Assembly (NCBI RefSeq): GCF_026340675.1
Contig: NZ_JAPEOX010000002.1
Location: forward strand, 558,001-622,000
From: Streptomyces sp. NBC_01264
GTDB taxonomy: Bacteria; Actinomycetota; Actinomycetes; Streptomycetales; Streptomycetaceae
Reading direction: 5' to 3'
Length of the DNA: 64,000 nt
Part shown: positions 26,421 to 36,635 of the stretch, one piece after another
Numbering within the stretch: the first letter of the stretch is position 1
How the letters are laid out: each line of letters begins with the position of its first letter
Position numbers and translations under genes: made by a program
The notes under the pieces: generated by a model
Told to the model about the DNA's origin: nothing
Seen by the model: the letters and a program-made list of their open reading frames with translations, nothing else
The model's database searches: none

Positions 26421-29327
26421 ATGCGAAGTTCCCCCACCACGAAGGGCCGCGCCCGGCCCCTCATAGCCGCCCTGGCCTGCTGTCTGGGCGTGACGCTGCT
26501 CGCCCCCGCCGGGCAGGCCTTCGCGCGCGACCCGAAGCCCGCCGCGCCCGCTCCGGCCCTCAGGGCCGGCGCCGCCCCGCAGCCCTCGACCCCGGCCGCC
26601 GCGGCCGCCTCGCTCAGGGCCGAGCACGCCGCCCGGCCGGACGCGGACCTGTCCGAGCGCGCCCCGCTCCGGGCCACCAAGGACGCCGCACGCACCGAAC
26701 AGAAGGCGTCCAAGGCCACGTTGGCCCCCGGCGCCGCTGCCGCCGCCGAGGCCGCGGCGGCCTGCAACGTCGCGGACTTCACCTCGAAGACCGGGGCCGC
26801 GCTGGTCCAGCAGATCAAGGCCTCCGAGATGGACTGCGTGAACTCGCTGTTCCTGCTCAAGGGCAACGACGCCCAGGCCGCCTTCCGCGAGGCCCAGATG
26901 GTCTCGGTGGCCGACGCCCTGCGCACCGTCTCCGCCACCTACCCGGGCGACAACAGCACCAAGACCGGTCAGCTCGTCCTCTTCCTGCGCGCCGGGTACT
27001 ACGTGCAGTGGTACAACGAGTCCACCGTCGGCACCTACGGACCCGCTCTCAAGAGCTCGATCCGGGGCGCCCTGGACACCTTCTTCGCCGCCCCGCGCGC
27101 GGCCGACGTGACCGAGGCCAACGGCTCGACGCTGGCCGAGTCGGTCATCCTGATCGACAGCGCGCAGGAGAACGCCCGCTACCTCGGCGTGGCCAAGCGG
27201 ATGCTGACCGGCTACAACTCCTCGTACAACAGCTCCTCTTCGATGGTCGCGGCCGTCAACAACGCCTACACGGTGCTGTTCCGCGGTCACCAGACCCCCG
27301 AGTTCCTGCCCGCCGTACAGGCGGACCCGAGCATCCTCACGGTGCTGCGCGACTTCGCCGTCACCCACGACGCCCTCCTGGGCACGGACAAGAGCTACCT
27401 GACGGCCAACGCCGGCCGGGAGCTGGGCCGTTTCCTCCAGCACTCGGCGCTCCAGGCGACCGTACGGCCGCTCGTCAAGCAGCTGCTGGACCGCACCTCG
27501 ATCACCGGCCGGACCGCTTCCCTCTGGGTGCCGCTCGCCGAGATGACCGCCTCGTACGACGCGGCCAACTGCTCCTCCTACGGGACCTGCGACCTGCCGG
27601 CCCGGGTGCGTGCCGCCGTCCTGACGGTCAACCACACCTGCAGCCCCAGCCTGCGGATCGTCGCGCAGCAGATGACCGCCGCCGAGCTCGGCGCGAGCTG
27701 CACCAGCCTGGCCAACCAGGACGCCTTCTTCCACAACGTGGTCAAGGACGGCGGCCCCGTCGCCAACGACAGGAACACCGCGCTGGAGGTGGTGGCCTTC
27801 GACTCCAGCGCCGACTACCAGGCGTACGCGGGTGTCATCTTCGGGATCAGCACCGACAACGGCGGCATGTACCTGGAGGGTGACCCCTCGGCCACCGGGA
27901 ACCAGCCGCGCTTCATCGCCTACGAGGCGGAGTGGGTCCGGCCGGAGTTCCAGATCTGGAACCTCAACCACGAGTACACCCACTACCTCGACGGCCGCTT
28001 CAACATGTTCGGCGACTTCGACGAGGGGATGACCACCCCCACCGTGATGTGGGTCGAGGGCTTCGCCGAGTACATCTCCTACTCGTACCGGGGCGTCACC
28101 TACGACCGCGCCGTCACCGAGGCGGGCAAGAACACGTACAAGCTCAGCACGCTGGTCGACACCACCTACGACAACTCCGACTCCACCCGCGTGTACCAGT
28201 GGGGCTACCTGGCCGTGCGCTACCTGCTCCAGTCGCATCCGCAGGACGTGGCGACGCTCCTCGGCCACTACCGCGCCGGCAACTGGGCGGCCGCCCGCAC
28301 CCTGCTCACCTCCACCATCGGCACCCGCTACGACGCGGACTTCGCCGCCTGGCTGGTCAAGTGCGCGGCCGGGGACTGCGGCGGCGCCACCACCCCGCCG
28401 GTCAACCAGGCCCCGGTGGCCGGGTTCAGCGCCGCGGTGAACGCCCTGGCTGTCTCCTTCACCGACAGCTCCACGGACGCGGACGGCACCATCGCCTCCC
28501 GCGCCTGGAACTTCGGTGACGGCACCACCTCCACCTCCGCCAACCCGGCCAAGACCTACGCCGCCGCGGGTACGTACACCGTCCGGCTCACCGTCACCGA
28601 CAACAAGGGCGCCACCGCCACCACCACCAAGGCGGTCACGGTCGGCAGCGCCGGGACCGGCGAATGCACCAACCCCGACGTACGGGTGCTGGGTGACAAC
28701 TGCCGCCGCTCCAACGTCTCCGCCACCACCGGCAACTACGGCTACTTCTACCTGGACGTCCCGGCCGGCACCGGCTCCCTCAAGATCTCCGTCTCGGGCG
28801 GCACCGGCAACGCCGACCTCTACTACAGCCCCACCACCTGGGCCACCACCGGCAACCACACCGCCCGCTCGGCCCAGAGCGGCAACAGCGAGTCGCTGAC
28901 CATCAACAACCCCGCGGCCGGCCGCGTCTACATCAGCCTGCACGCCGTCCAGGGCTTCGCGGGCGTCACCGTCTCGACCCAGTTCGGGACGGCCCAGGTC
29001 GAGTGCCCGGGCACCGACGTCCGGGTCCTGGGCGCCGACTGCAGTCGCTCCAACGTCTCCGCCACCGCCGGGAACTACCGCTACTTCTACGTGAACGTCC
29101 CGGCCGGCACCGGCTCCCTCAAGATCTCCGTCTCGGGCGGCACCGGCAACGCCGACCTCTACTACAGCCCCACCACCTGGGCCACCACCGGCAACCACAC
29201 CGCCCGCTCGGCCCAGTCCGGCAACACCGAGACCCTCACCGTCAACAACCCCCCGGCCGGCTACCTCTACGTCAGCCTGCACGCCGCCCAGGACTTCGCC
29301 GGAGCCACCGTCTCCAGCCGCTTCTGA
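26421..29327 (+). CDS. Secreted collagenase (peptidase M9) with PKD and two PPC domains
   Basis: 968 residues from ATG 26421 (CGGAGG about 8 bases upstream). Signal peptide (RPLIAALACCLGVTLLAPAGQAFA), then an Ala/Pro-rich pro-region, an M9 activator domain and a catalytic domain with the zinc motif His517-Glu518-Tyr-Thr-His521 and the third ligand Glu546 in WVEGFAEY. A PKD domain spans about residues 665-745 (ending KTYAAAGTYTVRLTVTDNKG), then two PPC domains (about 755-860 and 868-968), which bind collagen or assist secretion in clostridial enzymes. Expected activity: cleavage of native collagen or gelatin outside the cell. No partner protease is adjacent. Confidence 0.94.
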   Translation: MRSSPTTKGRARPLIAALACCLGVTLLAPAGQAFARDPKPAAPAPALRAGAAPQPSTPAAAAASLRAEHAARPDADLSERAPLRATKDAARTEQKASKATLAPGAAAAAEAAAACNVADFTSKTGAALVQQIKASEMDCVNSLFLLKGNDAQAAFREAQMVSVADALRTVSATYPGDNSTKTGQLVLFLRAGYYVQWYNESTVGTYGPALKSSIRGALDTFFAAPRAADVTEANGSTLAESVILIDSAQENARYLGVAKRMLTGYNSSYNSSSSMVAAVNNAYTVLFRGHQTPEFLPAVQADPSILTVLRDFAVTHDALLGTDKSYLTANAGRELGRFLQHSALQATVRPLVKQLLDRTSITGRTASLWVPLAEMTASYDAANCSSYGTCDLPARVRAAVLTVNHTCSPSLRIVAQQMTAAELGASCTSLANQDAFFHNVVKDGGPVANDRNTALEVVAFDSSADYQAYAGVIFGISTDNGGMYLEGDPSATGNQPRFIAYEAEWVRPEFQIWNLNHEYTHYLDGRFNMFGDFDEGMTTPTVMWVEGFAEYISYSYRGVTYDRAVTEAGKNTYKLSTLVDTTYDNSDSTRVYQWGYLAVRYLLQSHPQDVATLLGHYRAGNWAAARTLLTSTIGTRYDADFAAWLVKCAAGDCGGATTPPVNQAPVAGFSAAVNALAVSFTDSSTDADGTIASRAWNFGDGTTSTSANPAKTYAAAGTYTVRLTVTDNKGATATTTKAVTVGSAGTGECTNPDVRVLGDNCRRSNVSATTGNYGYFYLDVPAGTGSLKISVSGGTGNADLYYSPTTWATTGNHTARSAQSGNSESLTINNPAAGRVYISLHAVQGFAGVTVSTQFGTAQVECPGTDVRVLGADCSRSNVSATAGNYRYFYVNVPAGTGSLKISVSGGTGNADLYYSPTTWATTGNHTARSAQSGNTETLTVNNPPAGYLYVSLHAAQDFAGATVSSRF
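28758..28877 (+). repeat. 120-bp exact duplication, copy 1 (PPC domain 1)
   Basis: Identical to 29097-29216 as read by eye, offset 339 bases. Shows recent duplication or gene conversion between the two PPC domains of the collagenase. Confidence 0.85.
29097..29216 (+). repeat. 120-bp exact duplication, copy 2 (PPC domain 2)
   Basis: Second copy of the 28758-28877 segment; sequence outside the 120 bases has diverged. Confidence 0.85.
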
Positions 29328-29340
29328 GCCCGTTCGGCAC

Positions 29341-29378
29341 ACCGGCCCCCGCCCCTCTCCGGAGGAGTGGGGGCCGGT
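29341..29378. terminator. Bidirectional hairpin between convergent genes
   Basis: ACCGGCCCCC (29341-29350) pairs with GGGGGCCGGT (29369-29378), with an inner CTCC/GGAG pairing. It sits 13 bases after the collagenase stop and 15 bases beyond the stop of the convergent GH101 gene. Confidence 0.8.
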
Positions 29379-29393
29379 TCGCGTGCCCGCCCG

Positions 29394-32300
29394 TCAGGAG
29401 TAGGCCTCGACCTCCCACAGCGAGTAGCCGTACCCCGTCGCCCGCTGGGTGCCGGTCACCCGCAGGTGGCGGCCGCTGCCGTTCAGTCCGGTCAGTTCGT
29501 CCGTACCGCCGTCGCTCGTGGTGGTGGAGTACAGGTCCCGCCAGGTGGTGCCGTCGTCCGACAACTGCACCTTGTACGCCCTGCCGTGGGCGACCTCCCA
29601 GTTCAGGACCACCCGGTTCACGTTCTTCACGGCCCCGAGGTCGATCTGGATCCACTGCGGGTCGGCGAAGGCCGAGGACCAGCGGCTGGTGGCGCTGCCG
29701 TCGGTGGCGGCCGTCGCCGGGTAGTCCGCCGATTGGACCGAGGAGGCCGTGGTCGGCTTGTTCAGGGCCAGGTTGGACGAGGTCTGGGCCCCGAGGTCGT
29801 CGACGGTGAGGTCGTCGAGGACCAGGTCCCGGTCGGCATGGGAGGTCTCCGCCGTGAGCTTGCGCATGCCGATCCAGGCGTCCACCCCGGCCGTGAACGT
29901 CTTGGTGAAGGTGTTCGTGGTCCGGGCCTGCGGCAGCGTGTCGGAGGAGACCTGGGCCGTGCCGGCGCCCAGGGTGAAGGCGTAGTCCCCGGCCACGGAC
30001 TGCTGGTACGTGAAGGTCACCCGGTACTGGTGGCCGGGCTCGAGGCGCAGGGCCTGCGGGATGGTCTGGTAGAGCAGCCCGGGCCGTTCCTCGTGGGATT
30101 TCAGGGAGTTGCCGCCGGCGATCACGTCGTCGATCAGCTTGCCGTTCCACCCCGCCTGTGTGTACGGGGCGTTCAGCTGGGCCAGGTGCGTGCGGGGGTC
30201 TGCCGTACTGCCGCCCGCCGGGCCGACGACGAAGGGGTGCCAGCCGGAGTCGACGTTCTCGAAGTCCTCCGCGAAGGTGTGGCCGCCCTGCGGGCTGCGG
30301 GCCGTGCGCACGACGCGCACGTCGTCGAAGCCGGCCGTTCCCGCCGCCGCGTCGGCGCGCAGGGCCAGGGTGGCCGTGGACTGGCCCGCCGGGACGTCGA
30401 ACAGCACCCGCATCCGCTGCATGGTGCTGCCGTTCTTCTCGTCCGCCCCGACGTTGTTCCGGTACGGGGAACTCGTGGCGTACGCGCTCTGCTCGGCGCC
30501 GCCCGCCGGGGTCACGGCCAGGGTGGCCCGGCGTCCGGTGGCGGTGGAGACGTACACGCTCGCCGCGTAGGTGCCCGGGTTCAGGCCCGTGAGCTGCTGC
30601 GAGACGGAGGTGGCGCCCTGTCCGACGGTCAGCTGCGACTGGCCCACCGCGTTGCGGGTGACGGACGCGGAACCGCTGACCGTCCACTTCGACAGGTCTC
30701 CGGAGGTGAAGCCGGGGTCCCGGACCGGGCCGCCCTCGCCGAATCCGGCGTCCGCCTGGGCGGGCGCGGCCGACGGGTAGACGACGTACGGGGTCTTCGC
30801 GGTGGCGGTGACGGTGACCTTTCCCGCGGTCACCGGGAGGTCGGAGACCAGGACCCGGCCCTGGTCGGTGAGCTTGTACAGCTTGGCCGTGCCGTTCTGG
30901 GCCCAGGAGGCGGGCACGTTCCAGGTGGAGGTGCCGCCCGATCCGCTCCAGTGGTAGAGCTTCGACTCCCCGCTCTGGTTCCAGGGCAGCAGGTAGCTGT
31001 CGCCGATCAGGACGGGGTGGCCGTCCTTGCTGATGGTGCGGGTGCTTCCGCTCAGGGTGGCGCTGACCCCGCCGTCGAAGTCGATGCGGTTCGCCGCCCA
31101 CTTGCGGATGGTGAAGCCCTGGAGGTACTTGGTGGGCAGGTTCGTGGTGAAGGTGGTGGCGATGAAGTCGGCGAAGTCCTTCGTACCCTGCCAGCCCTCG
31201 TAGGCGGTCAGGTGCCGCCGCCGAGGAGCGGGTCTGCGGCGATCCAGTCGTCGCGCTGCTGGTTGCGGATGAAGCGCGCCACCTGGGAGTTGACCCCCTT
31301 GTAGTCGCTGCCCCCGTAGTTGAGGTCGTTGGCCCAGTGGGACCAGAGGGACTGGTCCTCGAACTTGTCGGGGAACTCGGTGGTGAGCTGGTAGCCGAGG
31401 CCGTTGATCTCGCGGGCCAGCGCCTGGGAGGTGTAGCCGTCTCCGTACCAGGTGTCCACGTAGAGGAACTTGAGGTCGGGGGTCACCGCCTTGAGCTGTT
31501 GCAGTCGGGCCAGGCGCTTGCCGCTGGTCCCGTCCAGGCGGTAGTTCAGGTGGTAGGACTGGTCGAGGTAGTCCCAGCCCTTGTCCGCGCCACCGTTGTT
31601 GAGGAGCGCCGGGTCGAAGGTGCGGGCGACCGGGTAGGCCTCGGTGTCGTTGATGTGCACGCCGATGTCGGCGTTGTAGCCGGCGCCGGCCGCGATGAGC
31701 GTGTTCAGGTCGGCGGCGCCGCCCTGCCGGGTGCCGACCAGGCCGTAGTCCGGGTGGGCCGAGTCGTGGCCCTCCGAGCCGTACCCCTTGAGCAGGACGA
31801 ACTGGCCGAGCCCGTCCGTGGCCCGGGCCACGCGCTTGGTCTCGTCCAGGGTCTGGAGGAAGGGGTGCGTGGCCTGGGAGGCGAAGTTGTACGGGATGCG
31901 CTGAACGACCCGGCGGGCGGTGTCCTGCCAGCCCTCGGGGCTCGTCATGATCGAGCGGAACGCGATGGCCCCGTCCTGCCAGTCGACGGTGGAATCGGCG
32001 TTGCGGTCGCCGGTCACCACCACCTTGGCGTACGGCAGCGGTTCGGTGCCCGGTGCTCCGGCGGCCCGGTGCAGCCAGTCGCCGCTCCACAGACCGGCCC
32101 GCCGGTAGCCGGACTTGGCCACCGTCTGCTTCTGGATCCGGCCGCTGTCGGCCGCGTTCTGGCCGGACGGGCTGTCGTAGTACGAGTTGGTGGCGATCGA
32201 CGCCGCGAGGGAACCGGTGTTGAGGATCGCGTACATGGCGCCCTGCGGGGCGGCGTCCGCCGTCGTACCGGAGGTGAGCGCGGTGAAGGTGTCCCCGGTG

Positions 32301-32791
32301 CCGGTGGTGCTGGTGTTCATGCGGGTGGTCTCGACGGCGGCGCCCGTCTGGGAGCTGCGCACCGAGACCAGGTTGTGCTGCGGGATCGAGAGCGAGGTCA
32401 CGGGTACGGCGCTGTCGGCGATCGAGGTGACGGCGAAGGTGAGGGCGCTGCCGCTGACGGACAGGGTGGCCTTGACCGTGTCCCCGTTGGCGAAGGCCAT
32501 CGTGTAGTCGACGTGGTCGGCGGCGACGCTGCTGGTCACGGTCGGGGTCTGCGCGGAGCCGTTGAGGTTGACCTGGGTGAGGGTGTCCTCGTTGCCGTGG
32601 AGGACGGCGCCGGTGGCCTGGTCGGTGTACTGGACGACCCGGGGGAAGGCGGTGTCGACCTGGACCGCGAGGGCGGGTGAGGCGATGGTGACGGTCCCGG
32701 CGGCGGTGGCCGGCGCGGCGCCGGCCACCAGCGTGGTGCCGAGGCCCAGGACTGCGGCGCAGAGCAGGGACGTGGGGCGGAGCGGTCTCAT
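29394..32791 (-). pseudogene. GH101 endo-alpha-N-acetylgalactosaminidase, single frameshift
   Basis: From ATG 32791 the reading has a signal peptide (MRPLRPTSLLCAAVLGLGTTLVAG), the GH101 beta-sandwich and TIM barrel, with probable nucleophile Asp446 (YVDTWYGDG) and acid/base Glu472 (TTEFPDKF). The frame stops at 31208 just after DPLLGGGT; sense continues without loss from LTAYEGWQGTKDFADF in another frame to 29394. That part holds carbohydrate-binding-like beta domains and a C-terminal F5/8 type C (CBM32) domain (NLALNKPTTASS ... WEVEAYS). One base is missing near 31212-31222 in GGCGGCGGC-ACC; restoring it gives about 1,132 residues. Expected activity: release of Gal-GalNAc from mucin-type O-glycans. 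Confidence 0.85.
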
Positions 32792-32932
32792 GGGGCTCCC
32801 TGGTGGTGGGTCCGGTACGGGGTCCTTGCGGGGAGAGGCGGTACGGGGCCTTGCGCGGGCGGGGTACGGGGCCTTGCACGGGGGTGACGCTGACCCCGGC
32901 CCCGTCCGGGTCCGGAGGGGCCACCCGATGGG

Positions 32933-34960
32933 TCACCAGCGCAGGACGGCCCAGCCTCGGTGCGGCAGTTCGGGGTCCAGACGCAGGGTGTCCCCCTGCC
33001 GGACGGTGTCCGCGGAGCGGGGCTCGGCGAGGGGTGTCAGGACCGTCGCCGCGACCGCGGCCGTGGCTGCGCCCGAGGCCTGGAGCCCGGGCAGGTCTGC
33101 CACGGGCCGGGCGGGGTCCTGGCAGCCGTTGGCCACGGTCAGCGTGGTGACGCCGGCGGCGTGCGAGAGGTGCGGGATCAGGTGGGGGCCACCGCTGACC
33201 AGCGGGAGGCGGGCGTCCGCCCCCTCCAGGAAGCGGACCGTGCGGTGCAGCAGCCGCTGCGCGTGGTCGTCGGCCGGAAGCGTGTGGGGCTCGGTCGCGG
33301 CGAGTACGGCGACGCGTCCGCCGAGGGTGTTGGTGAAGGCGGTGCGGCCCGCTCCCCAGGCGCGGCCGTCCGGGGTCCGGACCTCGCTCCACCGCTGCGC
33401 CCCGGGGGCCTCCCGGAGCCGGACCAGGGCGGGTTGGGTGTTGACGCTGAGGAGCAGGCCCGCCAGGTCCCCGCCCGCCGCGGCGCACACCTGCTCGGTG
33501 GCGTACGGGCCGGGCCCACCGGGGGTGGCCGGAGCCTCGCGGTCCACCGGGTCGGCCGCGGTCAGCCCGATGAGGGGCCGAAGCCGCGCCGGTGCAGGAT
33601 CGCCGCGGCGGTCCCGTCGAGCAGCAGGCCCCCGGCCAGCAGGGCCCGTACGGCCGGATCGCCGAAGGCCCAGGCGGCCTGGCCGAACAGCGCCTGCACC
33701 GGGGCGGGTTCGGCCGTGACGGGCACTCCGAGGCGCAGCAGGAACTCGGCCGCCGGGCCCGGGTCGACCGCCAGCTCGGTCAGGTCTCCGCCGCGCGCCC
33801 TGACGTGGACCGCGGCGTCCTGCGCGAAGGGCAGGCCGACACCGAGGGTGCGCTGCCCGCGCGGATGCTGCCGGCTGACGAGGTCCAGGGCGGGGCGGGA
33901 GCGGCGCAGGAGTTCGGCGGTCCGGGGGTGACGGCCGGGGCGGGCGCCGTGCATGGGGTAGAGGTTGAGCAGGAGGGCGTCCGCGCCGGAGAGCTGGGCC
34001 GCGACCATCTCCGACCAGGTCTGCACATCGGATTTGGACCAGGCGGTGTGCGGCCAGTTCTCGATCTCGGGCTCGCTGTCCACGAACTCCGGCCGCAGGG
34101 AGCGCTGCAGTTCCGGCATCCACACCTGCCGGGCGAGCTCGCGTCCGGGGGCGTCCGCGTACGGGGCGAAGTGCGGGCGGTGCGCGGCGCCGCCCCCGGG
34201 GGCCAGGGCCTCGAAGAGCGCGCTCCAGTCCCGGCCCTCCACGGAGGCGGCGTCCAGGCCGGAGCTCATCAGCCCGGTGCGGGAGCGTCCGGCCGAGCGC
34301 CGGTGCACCTCGGCGGCCACCTGAGCGGCGACCTCCTGCTGCGCGGTCCGCCAGACTTGCTGCCACTGGGCGCGCAGCGGGTGCGGGGGGGCCGGGGGCG
34401 GTGAGTGCAGCTACCAGTTCGGGACGCGGGACCGGGCGTCCGGCGAGGGCGGCCAGCCGGTCCAGCATGAGGGGTTCGAAGCCGCCGCCCCAGTCCAGCG
34501 GGGCGTGGTTGTGGAAGCGGAAGTCGTCCTCCAGCCACAGCACCCGGAAGCCGAGCTCGGCGAAGCGCCCGTAGTGCCCGGTCAGCCACGCGCGCCAGCG
34601 CGGGCAGGCGAAGGAGGCCTGCGCCGCCGCGACGTGGCCGGTCGGGGACACCATGGGTGCGAAGCCGTGGGTGTCGGTGCGGCCCCGGTCGGCGTGGCCG
34701 GTGGTCACCCAGGGGTTGAGGCTCACGTCGAGGCCGGCGCCGAGGAGGACCTCCTGGGCGATGGCCGCGGCTTCGTACCAGAGGTCCTCGTGGGGTCCGG
34801 AGAGGTGGCCGGTGAAATGCTCCTCGGCCCCGAGGAGCAGCACCACTTCCGCGACGCCCGCGTCGGTGCAGGTCTTGGCCAGTTCGGCCGCCGTGGACGC
34901 GACCGCGTCCGGGCCTTCGTACGGATGGATCTGGAACCGCAGGTGGTACCGGGCACTCAC
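32933..34960 (-). pseudogene. TIM-barrel glycoside-hydrolase-like protein, two compensating frameshifts
   Basis: One protein of about 675 residues, read in frame 1 from ATG 34960, in frame 2 in the middle, and again in frame 1 at the end (stop 32933). The first shift is in a seven-base G run at 34385-34391 (one base too many); the second near 33572 (one C too few in CGGCCCCTC). TIM-barrel-like segments include RVLWLEDDFRFHNHAPLDWGGGFE and WSKSDVQTWSEMVAAQLSGADALLLNLYPMHG; the C-terminus looks like a glutamine-amidotransferase-like plus beta-sandwich tail of a beta-galactosidase-type enzyme. Family not recognised. No signal peptide. Its position between GH101 and a ROK regulator suggests processing of imported O-glycan sugars. 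Confidence 0.65.
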
Positions 34961-35008
34961 GCCGTCGGCCTCCTCGCCGTCAGCTCGCGGGCGAACGCAC
35001 CGTCGAGC

Positions 35009-35036
35009 AATTAGTTTGGTTAGGGTCTAAATTAAT
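35009..35036. promoter_or_regulatory. AT-rich divergent control site, possible ROK operator
   Basis: AATTAGTTTGGTTAG then GGTCTAAATTAAT: an AT-rich island with imperfect dyad (AATTAG / CTAAATT) in the 217-base gap between the leftward hydrolase-like gene (34960) and rightward ROK gene (35178). ROK repressors often bind such A/T-flanked dyads. Placement supports control of both genes; the exact site is inference. Confidence 0.4.
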
Positions 35037-35177
35037 GAGGGCTCCGTCAACCCCGCGCACCGCGTCCGCTCCGGAACGTCCACTCCGAACGCTCCGGAAA
35101 CGGGGAGGCGGGACGGGGCGGGCAGGTCCCGGACCCACGGGTGGCAGACTCTCGGGGGACGGCAGTGAGGAGTACCG

Positions 35178-36512
35178 GTGAGGACAGATCCGCGAAGCGT
35201 GCGGCGCAGCGGCGACGAGGACGGGCGGGGCGACGGGAGCGGCCGAGGCGATGCGGGCATCCGCCCCGTCGTGATCAACGGCCCGGCCAGACCCGCCGGC
35301 AGGGCCTCCATCCGCCGGGCCAACCTCGGTCTCCTGCTGCGCCTCCTGCGCGACGCCGGACCGCGTTCCCGCGCGCGGATCGCCGATGACGCGGGGCTGC
35401 CGAGGCCCACGGTCACCGGACTGGTCACCGAGCTCATCGAACTCGGCCTGGTCCGCGAGGGGGACGCCGAGCGGGACGGCTCGGTGGGCCGCCCCGGCCA
35501 GAACGTCCGGATCGACGGCCGCGCGCTGTGCGGGATCGGCCTGGAGATCAACGTCGACTACCTGGCCGTCGTGGCCCTGACCCTGGGCGGGGACACCGTC
35601 TTCGAGCGGCGGGTCGCCATGGACGTCCGCGCCGCAGGGCCCGAAGCGGTCCTGGACTGCGCCGCCGGGCTGGTCCGCGAAGCCCTCGCCACCCTGGACG
35701 CCGCCGCGATCGCCACGGCCGGGGTCACCGTCGCCGCCCCCGGGGTCGTCGACATCGCGGCGGGCACCGTCGTCTACGCCGCGAACATCGACTGGCGCGG
35801 CGTCCATGCGGTCAGCGGGATCCGCGCCCGCCTCGGGCGCGGAGCCCCCCCGCTACGCCTGGAGAACGACGCCAAACTCGGCGCGGTGGCCGAGTACTTG
35901 GAGGCCTCCGCGGCCGGCATCCACGACCTCATCTACGTCACCGGAGAGACCGGCGTGGGCGGCGGCATCATCAGCGGCGGCCGGCTCCACCGCGGAGCCG
36001 CCGGGTTCGCCGGGGAGATCGGCCACATGCCGCTCGACCCGGGCGGCGCGCTCTGCGCCTGCGGGCGCCGGGGCTGCTGGGAGACCATGGTCGGGCTCAC
36101 GGCCCTGTTGCGGCACGCCGCCGCCCCGGAGGATCCCGTGCACGACCCCTCCCTGGACCTGGAGACCCGGCTGACGGACCTTCAGTCGCGGGCGGCCGCC
36201 GGGGACTCCCGCACGCTGGAGGCCCTGGACCGGATCGCCGACGGTCTCGGCCTGGGGCTGGCACTGCTGGCGGACGTGCTGAACCCGCGCGCCGTGGTGC
36301 TCGGCGGGTACTTCACCTACTTCGGCGACCGGCTGGCCCCACGGGTGGAGCAGCTGATGGCCGAACGCGTCATGGCACCGGACACGGGCGGCTGCCGCCT
36401 CCTGCTGTCCACGCTCGGCTTCACCGCTCCGGCGCGAGGCGGCGCGCTGCTCGCCCTCGACCCGGTGTACGAGGACCCGGCGCGGACGGTGGCGGCGGCT
36501 ACGGGTTCCTGA
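35178..36512 (+). CDS. ROK-family transcriptional regulator (NagC/XylR type)
   Basis: 444 residues from GTG 35178. An N-terminal winged HTH (NLGLLLRLLRDAGPRSRARIADDAGLPRPTVTGLVTELIELGLV) is followed by the ROK kinase-like domain with the zinc-binding CxCGxxGCxE pattern (CACGRRGCWE), GETGVGGGII and GFAGEIGHM. The first ~45 residues are a charged extension, so a later start is possible. Divergent from the hydrolase-like gene and near GH101, so it probably senses a sugar (such as N-acetylgalactosamine or galactose) from the glycan. That ligand assignment is inference from context. Confidence 0.88.
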   Translation: MRTDPRSVRRSGDEDGRGDGSGRGDAGIRPVVINGPARPAGRASIRRANLGLLLRLLRDAGPRSRARIADDAGLPRPTVTGLVTELIELGLVREGDAERDGSVGRPGQNVRIDGRALCGIGLEINVDYLAVVALTLGGDTVFERRVAMDVRAAGPEAVLDCAAGLVREALATLDAAAIATAGVTVAAPGVVDIAAGTVVYAANIDWRGVHAVSGIRARLGRGAPPLRLENDAKLGAVAEYLEASAAGIHDLIYVTGETGVGGGIISGGRLHRGAAGFAGEIGHMPLDPGGALCACGRRGCWETMVGLTALLRHAAAPEDPVHDPSLDLETRLTDLQSRAAAGDSRTLEALDRIADGLGLGLALLADVLNPRAVVLGGYFTYFGDRLAPRVEQLMAERVMAPDTGGCRLLLSTLGFTAPARGGALLALDPVYEDPARTVAAATGS

Positions 36513-36635
36513 GAACCCGGCACGCGGACGTCACGGCCATCACGGGCGACTCCTCAGGCCCCGCCGGTCCAAAACCGCCGGGGCCGGCGGCCCTCCTCGC
36601 CCCACCGGCCCCGAACGGCCGGGGCGGGCGAAGCC

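Noticed and set aside
26286..29342. A 1,018-codon open frame on the minus strand opposite the collagenase gene
   Set aside because: It mirrors the collagenase codons; composition is Gly/Val/Arg-rich with no family motif, while the plus strand has a clear signal peptide and HEYTH motif.
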